Shown here in pieces: positions 1-5,042 of a stretch of DNA of 5,042 nt. The notes beneath the pieces are model-generated. The model was not told the DNA's origin, ran no database searches, and was given only the letters and a program-made list of their open reading frames with translations. A program made the translations under genes and the position numbers. The stretch's first letter is position 1; the number at the start of each line of letters is the position of its first letter. The DNA comes from Pontiellaceae bacterium (GTDB taxonomy: Bacteria; Verrucomicrobiota; Kiritimatiellia; Kiritimatiellales; Tichowtungiaceae). The DNA lies in the NCBI GenBank assembly GCA_029934215.1, contig JAOZMR010000162.1, forward strand, positions 1-5,042. Reading direction: 5' to 3'.

Positions 1-764
1 TCCCAGCCATCGGGCATTTCGTCGCCGTCGGTGTCCCAATTATGCGGATCAGTTCCCAGATTGAATTCCAACAGGTTGTTGAGATCGTCGCTGTCGGCAT
101 CGAGAAAGGCATCGGCGGGATCGAGCGGATCAAAGCTTTCATCCACTTCCCAGCCATCGGGCATGCCGTCGTCATCGGTATCCTCGTCCTGTGGATCGGT
201 GCCGATATTATACTCTTCGAGGTTGGTCAGGTCATCGTTATCGGGGTCAGATGCGCTATCATCAAAAAGCGGATCGAGACCATTGTCGACTTCCCAGCCG
301 TCGGGCATGCCGTCTCCGTCGGTATCAGAATCGTTGGGGTCGGTGCCGTTCTGATATTCTTCGAGATTCGTCAATCCGTCGGGTTCTTCATCGTCGCTAC
401 TGTCGTCCACAATCGGGTTGAGATTATTGTCGACCTCCCAGCCGTCGGGCATTCCGTCGCCGTCGGTATCGGGGTTCAGCGGATCGGTTACATATCCTGA
501 TGTGCCGTCAATTTCGTCTTTGTCGTCAATACCGTCGCTGTCGGTGTCGGGTGTGCGCGGATCGGTGTTGTAGATTTGGACCTCGTCGAAGCCATCGATA
601 AGCCCGTCGGCATCTTGATCGTCGTCCGTTGGGTCGAGCTTAACGAGGGATTCCCCCCAGTTGATGATGCCGTCGGAGTCGAAATCGTTTGTCGGGTTTT
701 GTGAAAGGTCTCCGAAATGGAGAAGTTCCCATGTATCGAGCATGCCATCGTCATCGGAGTCGGG
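1..764 (-). repeat. Second calcium-repeat block, ending in a 48-residue (144-bp) tandem array that runs off the window
   Basis: Residues 916-1169 are Asp-rich. The first part (916-1010) is irregular, with loops such as DSDDDGMLDTWE, DFDSDGIINWGE and DTDSDGIDDKDE. From residue 1014 the array is regular: the DTDGDGMPDGWE core begins at 1014, 1062, 1110 and 1159, that is at bases 470, 326, 182 and 35, giving periods of 144, 144 and 147 bp. Each unit has a second half of the form LTNLEEYxxGTDP. The fourth copy is cut by the window edge. Stalk or spacer function with calcium rigidification is an inference from the repeat family. Confidence 0.9.
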
Positions 765-3509
765 AAGAAGAACAAAGATTTCAAGACCGGCATCGGTTAC
801 GACATAGGTATAATCCTCGTCGACACAAACACCGTTGGCAGACGAAGCCGTATCGATTTGATAGCTCTCCGTTGTATTGGCTGGCACGCTAGCATCGAAA
901 ATGACGAGGCCGTTTGTTCCATCTGCAAGATAGATATAGTCATCTTTGACAAACAAGCCGTTTGCCGCGCCGTCTGTTTCGCAGGTTTTGATCGGAATTC
1001 CGTTTTGTATGCTGGCATCAGTCAAAAGGTTGATTTGGCCATAATATGCGGCAACAACAAATTGATCGTTTCCGTGGATGGCATCCACGGATTGATTAGG
1101 GAACCCAATGGACGCCACAATATTTACTGCTGCTGGGTTGCTGACATCCGCCCGCATCACATTCTGTCTCATTCCAATATAAGCCGAGTTTCCGCGAACA
1201 AAGATGTCGTAAACTGAGTTGCCTCCATGTTCATGATCGACTCGAACCGGACTTGTCGGATTTGAAATATTGATAACATCGAGATATTTTTCGTCCCCTG
1301 TTGCCACATACGCGTAGTCGCCCTGAACCGAAATACCGCAGGCATTTCCAGCGAAATCAAGTTGCCCCTCCTTCGTTGGGGTGGAAGGAATTGAAACATC
1401 CACAACAACAAGTCCCGCCTGCCCATACGCCACATAGGCGTATCCATTGCGGACCGCAACGTCTTCAGCAAGTTTTCCTGAGTCATCCAAATAGGAACCA
1501 ACAACCGTTGGCACTTCTGGGTCGGAAATATCCACCACGACCAAGCCGATCTCTCCTGCGGCGACATAGGCATAATCGCCGTCCACGGCAACATTTCTTC
1601 CGCCGCCCGAAAAGGAAACTGCCCCCATGCCCGACAAGGGTTCATAAGAAAGAGGTTGAGAATTGGGGTCGAAGCCATAGGTGACTTCCCATCCATCGAC
1701 CAAACTATCGTCATCGGTATCTGGATCGAACGGGTCTGTGCCATTAAGATATTCACCCAGATGATTTAGATGGTCACCGTCCGAATCCAGAAGAGCATCC
1801 GCCGGGTTGTTTTTTCCCAATCCGTGGTCATCTTCCCAATCGTCGGGCATTCCGTCGCCGTCTGAATCTAAAAGCGTAAGCAGTTTGTAAACATTCAGTC
1901 GCCCGCCGGAGGTCATTTTTGTAGAAAGAGCGGGAACCTCATCCACGGTATCGAGCAAGGCTTGTTTGAGTTGTAGGTGAGAATAGAGCGGATTGGAACT
2001 CAACAAAAGAGCGGCGGCACCGGCGACATGCGGTGTTGCCATGGATGTTCCCTGCTTCATCTCATATCCACCGTCAGGAACTGTACTTAAAATTTCTACG
2101 CCCGGAGCCGCTAGATCGACCGATGTTTGACCATAGTTCGAGAACGATGCCAACGCATCGTTCTGATCGGTTGCCGCGACGGAAAGGATGTTCGGAGATT
2201 CATATCCGGCCGGATAAACCGGGGTCGCATCGTTGTTGTTACCCTCATTTCCCGCCGCCGCCACGAGCAGAACCCCTTTGCCATTCGCGTACGTTATGGC
2301 ATCTAATTCTGTTTGGGAAAAAGAGGATCCGCCATAGGAGGCAGAAATGATATCGGCGCCATTATCTACGGCGTAAAGAATCGCCTCCGCCGAATCTGAA
2401 TCCGCGATGGCTCCTTCTGCATTCGCCGCCTTAAGCGCCATCAAGCGAACCGACCAGCAAACTCCCACGACGCCATTGGTATTATTGCCAACCGCACCGA
2501 CGGTTCCCGCGCAATGCGTTCCATGAGAGTGATCATCGTCAGGCGTTTTATCGCCATTCACAAAGTCCCAACCCGTCACATCGTCCAAATATCCATTTCC
2601 ATCATCATCCACGCCGAGGGTTCCCGAATCCTCTGTCTCATTTCTCCAAAGGTTGGAAAGAATGTCCGGATGATCCAAATCGATTCCCGTATCAATGATG
2701 GCGACCGTTACATTACTGCTTCCTGTTGAGTAGTCCCAGGCATCTGGAGCTTTCACCTTCACCATGCCCCAGAGATCGCCCCACTGCGTGTCGTCCGGTG
2801 TTACGCAGATGTAGGAGAAATAGTCTGGCTCCACATATACCAGGATTTCGTTCTCGGAAGAAAAAACGGAGATTGCGCTCGGAACTCCATTCAGGGTCGG
2901 GGCTTTTAATGTGACGATGTAGTTTCCCGATTGGGCTAATGGACGAATGGTTGAGAGGCCATAGGGCGCAAGAAGAGCCCTCAGGTCGGCATCCGTCTTT
3001 CCGGATTGCAATTTGACCAATACATGATCTGCCACCATTTCTGTTCGGGAGAGAATCGAGAAGGTGTCTTCCCCTTCGTTTTTCTGCAGGGTCTCTTCCA
3101 CCCGGCGGAAGGGGTATTTCCCCGTCGTCTGAACAAGCAATTCGCGATGCGCCCGGCTTTCGGAAACCTCGCGGACTCGCTGGTCGATCACCTGCGATTC
3201 ATCAAACGGCTGAAAGCGATCGTTGGGCGAAGAAACCACGGTGAGTATTTCTTCAGCCTCTACCGCAGGTCTTCGTGACGATGCGACCCGGGGCCGTGCC
3301 GACACGGGTGTTGGCTTCTTTTTTTCTGCCGGTTTTTCTGCGCTCAGCAAGGGAGATGCTGGCTTGGGCGTTTCTTTTTCCAAGCCTTGGACGATGGGTG
3401 ATGCCTTGGGTTTTGTGTTTTTCCAACCCTTGGAAAAATGGGTCAAAAACAATCCCGTCGTCAGGATTAAAATTCCTGCCGCAACAAAAACAATGGTTCT
3501 CGTTTTCAT
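1..3509 (-). CDS. Large subtilisin-like serine protease (peptidase S8) with LVIVD-type propeller and calcium-binding repeats; 3' end outside window
   Basis: One uninterrupted frame of 1169 codons from ATG 3509-3507 to the window edge; no stop is reached. Residues 5-24 are a hydrophobic segment after MKTR, a signal peptide or uncleaved anchor, followed by a Lys/Pro/Ala linker to about 85. Residues 158-233 look like an S8 propeptide (DHVLVKLQSG...NYIVTL). The catalytic domain spans about 240-545: Asp273 in VAIIDTGID, His329 in HSHGTHCAG, oxyanion Asn421 in AAAGNEG and Ser489 in GTSMATPHVAG, so all key residues are present. An Asp-rich insert at 300-311 (DDDGNGYLDD) probably binds calcium. Then come calcium-type repeats (546-620), seven propeller-like repeats (635-915) and more calcium-type repeats (916-1169+). 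The start is fixed by an in-frame TAG at 3521-3519 and an AGGTGA site; GTG 3518 is possible but has no suitable upstream site. The protein probably acts outside the inner membrane as an endopeptidase. Substrate is unknown. No C-terminal sorting signal is visible because the end is missing. Confidence 0.96.
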   Translation of the reverse strand, partial: MKTRTIVFVAAGILILTTGLFLTHFSKGWKNTKPKASPIVQGLEKETPKPASPLLSAEKPAEKKKPTPVSARPRVASSRRPAVEAEEILTVVSSPNDRFQPFDESQVIDQRVREVSESRAHRELLVQTTGKYPFRRVEETLQKNEGEDTFSILSRTEMVADHVLVKLQSGKTDADLRALLAPYGLSTIRPLAQSGNYIVTLKAPTLNGVPSAISVFSSENEILVYVEPDYFSYICVTPDDTQWGDLWGMVKVKAPDAWDYSTGSSNVTVAIIDTGIDLDHPDILSNLWRNETEDSGTLGVDDDGNGYLDDVTGWDFVNGDKTPDDDHSHGTHCAGTVGAVGNNTNGVVGVCWSVRLMALKAANAEGAIADSDSAEAILYAVDNGADIISASYGGSSFSQTELDAITYANGKGVLLVAAAGNEGNNNDATPVYPAGYESPNILSVAATDQNDALASFSNYGQTSVDLAAPGVEILSTVPDGGYEMKQGTSMATPHVAGAAALLLSSNPLYSHLQLKQALLDTVDEVPALSTKMTSGGRLNVYKLLTLLDSDGDGMPDDWEDDHGLGKNNPADALLDSDGDHLNHLGEYLNGTDPFDPDTDDDSLVDGWEVTYGFDPNSQPLSYEPLSGMGAVSFSGGGRNVAVDGDYAYVAAGEIGLVVVDISDPEVPTVVGSYLDDSGKLAEDVAVRNGYAYVAYGQAGLVVVDVSIPSTPTKEGQLDFAGNACGISVQGDYAYVATGDEKYLDVINISNPTSPVRVDHEHGGNSVYDIFVRGNSAYIGMRQNVMRADVSNPAAVNIVASIGFPNQSVDAIHGNDQFVVAAYYGQINLLTDASIQNGIPIKTCETDGAANGLFVKDDYIYLADGTNGLVIFDASVPANTTESYQIDTASSANGVCVDEDYTYVVTDAGLEIFVLLPDSDDDGMLDTWELLHFGDLSQNPTNDFDSDGIINWGESLVKLDPTDDDQDADGLIDGFDEVQIYNTDPRTPDTDSDGIDDKDEIDGTSGYVTDPLNPDTDGDGMPDGWEVDNNLNPIVDDSSDDEEPDGLTNLEEYQNGTDPNDSDTDGDGMPDGWEVDNGLDPLFDDSASDPDNDDLTNLEEYNIGTDPQDEDTDDDGMPDGWEVDESFDPLDPADAFLDADSDDLNNLLEFNLGTDPHNWDTDGDEMPDGW
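765..1607 (-). repeat. Seven LVIVD-type repeats, probably one seven-bladed beta-propeller
   Basis: Residues 635-915 divide into seven units of about 42 residues, beginning near 638, 681, 723, 765, 808, 850 and 892. The best-conserved units read DGDYAYVAAGEIGLVVVDIS, NGYAYVAYGQAGLVVVDVS and KDDYIYLADGTNGLVIFDAS. Each has a small loop, a Y-x-Y-V strand, a gap of about seven residues, the LVVVD strand and a D/NP turn. Units four and five are the most diverged. This is the pattern of the LVIVD repeat family of extracellular proteins. Seven units match a common propeller blade number, but the fold is inferred from periodicity. The likely role is binding or scaffolding beside the protease domain. 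Confidence 0.8.
1650..1874 (-). repeat. First thrombospondin-type-3-like calcium-repeat block of the protease
   Basis: Residues 546-620 carry Asp-rich loops: DSDGDGMPDDWE (548-559), DSDGDHLNHLGEYLNGTDP (575-593) and DTDDDSLVDGWE (597-608). Loops of this DxDxDG type bind calcium in thrombospondin type 3 and related bacterial repeats. The block sits directly after the catalytic domain and is separated from the similar C-terminal block by the propeller-like repeats. Confidence 0.85.
1875..2792 (-). other. Peptidase S8 catalytic domain of the large protease
   Basis: This encodes about residues 240-545 of the protease. The catalytic codons are Asp273 at 2693-2691, His329 at 2525-2523, oxyanion Asn421 at 2249-2247 and Ser489 at 2045-2043. 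Spacing and surrounding motifs match the subtilase family, and nothing suggests an inactive enzyme. The His motif reads HGTHCAG with Cys333 where many subtilisins have Val. Cys351 lies 18 residues further on; whether the two pair is not visible from sequence. Confidence 0.95.
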
Positions 3510-3514
3510 AATGT

Positions 3515-3520
3515 TCACCT
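3515..3520 (-). promoter_or_regulatory. Ribosome-binding site of the protease gene
   Basis: Read on the minus strand, AGGTGA lies five bases (ACATT) before the ATG at 3509-3507. It decides the start, because an in-frame TAG at 3521-3519 blocks any start further upstream except GTG 3518, which lies inside this site. Confidence 0.7.
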
Positions 3521-3525
3521 AATTT

Positions 3526-3553
3526 TTATTAAATCTAAGCAATTGCCGTTCAA
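3526..3553 (-). promoter_or_regulatory. Weak candidate sigma-70-type promoter for the protease gene
   Basis: On the minus strand TTGAAC (3553-3548) and TAATAA (3531-3526) are separated by 16 bases, upstream of the ribosome-binding site. The -10 match is poor and the stretch is simply A/T-rich, so this is a guess. It lies between the inverted-repeat element and the gene, so the gene could have its own start of transcription. Confidence 0.25.
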
Positions 3554-3574
3554 CACCCAACAGGAACGAATATT

Positions 3575-3717
3575 CCTCGCAGAGGCGCAGAGAACGCAGA
3601 GTCTACTCCGGAAATTTATTTACAATGCGCTTAATGCCCTCTTTAAGAAGCTCCACATTAAAGATGTTTTGTTTAAATTATTCATAAACTCTCTGCGTTC
3701 TCTGCGCCTCTGCGAGG
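3575..3717. repeat. Inverted-repeat element with perfect 27-bp arms of CGCAGAG units
   Basis: The left arm (3575-3601) and right arm (3691-3717) are perfect reverse complements over 27 bp, with 89 bases between. Each arm contains three CGCAGAG motifs at 8- and 9-base spacing (for the left arm: CCT, CGCAGAG, G, CGCAGAG, AA, CGCAGAG). The outer flanks (AATATT on the left, GAGACT on the right) show no obvious target-site duplication. From memory, very similar CGCAGAG-rich repeats are scattered through many environmental bacterial genomes and often bracket GxxExxY-family genes, which fits the remnant in the interior. The right arm ends 10 bases from the secretin stop codon. This is a dispersed, probably mobile or mobilised repeat; the class is not established. 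Confidence 0.8.
3603..3677 (-). pseudogene. C-terminal remnant of a GxxExxY-family protein
   Basis: Between the inverted-repeat arms the minus strand encodes 24 residues ending in a TAG stop (3605-3603), including FNVELLKEGIKRIVN. As I remember the family, GxxExxY proteins end in a very similar stretch, of the form INFNVxLLKDGIKRIVN followed closely by the stop. The frame is closed upstream by TAA at 3680-3678, so the rest of the gene (normally about 120-130 residues) is missing. The stop codon lies one base from the left arm, which puts the gene's 3' end at the element boundary. The function of GxxExxY proteins is poorly known. Identification rests on a short match recalled without a search. 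Confidence 0.55.
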
Positions 3718-3727
3718 GAGACTTTCT

Positions 3728-5042
3728 TTATTTGGTTGAGTTGATCGGGGCGGAACCGCCACCAAAATCTTCTGCAACGAGTTCCAGCGACTCAATAATT
3801 TCTTCAATTGAGGGGGTCTTTTCAACCACAGGGCGTTCAGCCGAAACGTCGATGGGCGCGATCACTTCTTCAACGGACTCAACATCCTCGACAACCGGTT
3901 CTACGTCTAACACTTCAACAGGGGTCTCGGCGGGCACTTCTTCCTCTTTCGCTAAAGCTTCTTCCGTAGCGGCGGCTTCTTTCGCAGCATCTTTCGCCGC
4001 AGCGGCTTCCGTTTTCGCAATCGCTTTAGCTTCCTTTTCAGCCGCTTTTGCGTCTTTAGTCGCCTGCTTTTCAGTCAGCTTCCGGTTGGCTTCGCGCAAT
4101 TTCTGCAGCTCTTTTTCCATCTCAGCCACCTTGTTTACTTGAAAGAGGTTTCGTTTTTCTTTTTCGATGCGTCGATCTGTTGCTTCTTGAATTTGATGCC
4201 GTTGCGTCAGTCGAGCACCCGCCGGCAACCCTGTATCCATATCAATGTGTTCTGGGTTCGCTAAACCGACTGTTACAAAAATGATGGTTTCGACTTGAGC
4301 ATCAATCGTTTCTTCGTAGGAGAAGAAGCGTCCAACCAACGGAAGAGTTCCCAGGAGTGGAATTTTCCGATCTACACTGTCTGAGGAGGTTTTTGTCAAA
4401 CCCCCGATTGCTGCGGTTTGCCCACTTTCCAAAGAGAAAAGCGTGTTAATTGTTTTTGTGCTCTTTCCGTAAAACTCAGTTCCGTCTGGAGCCTCAAACG
4501 GTAGCGCATCCAACCGATCTAACGTCGGCTGAATCTTTACAGTGATATTACTCGCCGTATTAACGGTTGGAGTTACCGAAACTTTAATTCCATCCTCGAA
4601 ATAGGGTTCGATCTCATCCAACGCGTAAGTTCTGTTCAACTGAGAATCCCCTGCCGTTTGAATGCTCCCCTTCACATTGGGTTTCTTGTTGCCGATATGA
4701 ATCATGGCGGTTTCTTCATTCGCCACAATTACTTTTGGATTCGAGACAACTTTGGCTCCGCCCACCTCGTTCAGTGCCGCAAGCACCACCCCGAAATCGG
4801 CAGCACTCAATGTGGCCCCCAATGTGCGGGCAACAACGGCTTGATCCAGAGAAGTAACAGTGTCCAGCGACTCAGAAAGGGTCGTTGGAACAATTCCAAA
4901 GATGCGGTCGTCTCCTGGAAGATTACCGGGACGAGGGTCGTAATCGATACCACTATCAAACTCGAAGTTGCCCGGATTGTTTGGATCTGCAAGCCATTCT
5001 CGATCCGGAGCTGCATCTAGTTTTTCATACGAACGCCCCGCG
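3728..5042 (-). CDS. Secretin-family outer-membrane channel protein (type II/III secretion or type IV pilus type) with a coiled-coil C-terminal tail; 5' end outside window
   Basis: The C-terminal 437 codons are visible (5041 to the TAA at 3730-3728), open to the window edge. Fragment residues 1-73 are a linker rich in Asp, Pro and Gly. Residues about 74-260 are the secretin domain: LSAADFGVVLAALNEVGGAKVV, then SNPKVIVANEETA (100-112), a DGIKVSVTPTV strand, the GQTAAIGGL signature (207-215), IPLLGTLPLVGRFF (227-240) and the closing IIFVTVGL strand (253-260). This family forms multimeric gated pores in the outer membrane. About 177 residues follow the domain: a heptad-like segment (EKEKRNLFQVNKVAEMEKEL and onward), an Ala/Lys/Glu-rich helix to about 368, an acidic Pro/Val/Glu segment and a GGGSAPINSTK end. 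Such a long tail is unusual among classical GspD/PilQ proteins. The N-terminal domains that would separate PilQ-type from GspD-type are outside the window, so I give no symbol. Confidence 0.93.
   Translation of the reverse strand, partial: AGRSYEKLDAAPDREWLADPNNPGNFEFDSGIDYDPRPGNLPGDDRIFGIVPTTLSESLDTVTSLDQAVVARTLGATLSAADFGVVLAALNEVGGAKVVSNPKVIVANEETAMIHIGNKKPNVKGSIQTAGDSQLNRTYALDEIEPYFEDGIKVSVTPTVNTASNITVKIQPTLDRLDALPFEAPDGTEFYGKSTKTINTLFSLESGQTAAIGGLTKTSSDSVDRKIPLLGTLPLVGRFFSYEETIDAQVETIIFVTVGLANPEHIDMDTGLPAGARLTQRHQIQEATDRRIEKEKRNLFQVNKVAEMEKELQKLREANRKLTEKQATKDAKAAEKEAKAIAKTEAAAAKDAAKEAAATEEALAKEEEVPAETPVEVLDVEPVVEDVESVEEVIAPIDVSAERPVVEKTPSIEEIIESLELVAEDFGGGSAPINSTK

Larger units (their letters stand above)
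3510..3574. other. Intergenic stretch upstream of the protease gene
   Basis: Sixty-five bases between the inverted-repeat element and the protease start. It contains the ribosome-binding site and an A/T-rich run that could hold a promoter. I see no hairpin, riboswitch or small gene here. Confidence 0.6.

Noticed and set aside
1..480. Regularly spaced repeats resembling a CRISPR array.
   Set aside because: The period is 144-147 bp, the intervals are similar to each other and in frame, and all encode calcium-binding repeats.
42..500. Plus-strand open frame of 152 codons (and an overlapping one at 31-354) with a repetitive sequence.
   Set aside because: It is the antisense of the protease calcium repeats; its periodic V/I/G-rich sequence simply mirrors the 144-bp array.
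1..764. Codon shift in the C-terminal protease repeats, suggesting a separate origin: about 40 GAC to 30 GAT for Asp, against about 10 to 17 in the propeller part.
   Set aside because: Hand counts on small numbers, and amplification of one repeat unit would produce the same bias without transfer.
1169..1756. Minus-strand open frame of 195 codons in a different frame from the protease.
   Set aside because: It lies wholly inside the propeller-coding part of the protease, has no recognisable motif, and the protease frame is intact there.
3507..3518. GTG at 3518-3516 as an alternative protease start.
   Set aside because: It would add only three residues, has no suitable upstream ribosome-binding site and would use up the AGGTGA site that fits the ATG.
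3575..3717. The inverted repeat as an intrinsic transcription terminator.
   Set aside because: The 89-base loop is far too long and neither arm is followed by a T-tract on the minus strand. Some effect on transcription is still possible.
3543..4142. Plus-strand open frame of 199 codons with Ser/Ala-rich C-terminal half.
   Set aside because: It spans the inverted repeat and then the antisense of the Ala/Lys/Glu secretin tail, whose codon bias keeps the opposite strand open.

Overview
The window holds two large protein genes, both on the minus strand and both cut by a window edge, separated by a 218-base gap that contains an inverted-repeat element with a decayed gene inside it. The style of the proteins suggests a member of the Planctomycetota-Verrucomicrobiota-Kiritimatiellota (PVC) group, or another Gram-negative bacterium with large secreted proteins. 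The pointers are Asp-rich 'DTDGDGMPDGWE' calcium-binding repeats, LVIVD-type propeller repeats on a subtilase, and a secretin with a long charged C-terminal tail. This assignment is an inference from protein style; there is no rRNA or other marker gene here.

Reading along the minus strand, the order is as follows. (1) 5042-3728 is the C-terminal 437 codons of an outer-membrane secretin of the type II/III secretion and type IV pilus superfamily; its N-terminus lies outside the window. (2) 3727-3510 is an intergenic gap. It contains a perfect 27-bp inverted repeat (3575-3601 and 3691-3717) built from CGCAGAG units. Its interior encodes what looks like the last residues and stop codon of a GxxExxY-family protein, so I read it as the deleted remnant of a repeat-bracketed element. 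The gap also holds the ribosome-binding site and a weak candidate promoter for the next gene. (3) 3509-1 is the first 1169 codons of a very large subtilisin-like (S8) protease, uninterrupted to the window edge. Its order is membrane anchor, Lys/Pro linker, propeptide, complete catalytic domain (D273, H329, N421, S489), a short calcium-repeat block, seven propeller-type repeats, and a second calcium-repeat block. The second block becomes a regular 48-residue (144-bp) tandem array that continues beyond base 1.

The secretin would form a gated outer-membrane channel and the protease is clearly an exported or surface protein. They are co-oriented, but the repeat element between them and the protease's own ribosome-binding site mean a functional link is only a hypothesis. 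I found no tRNA, rRNA, CRISPR array, riboswitch, intact transposase or defence system.
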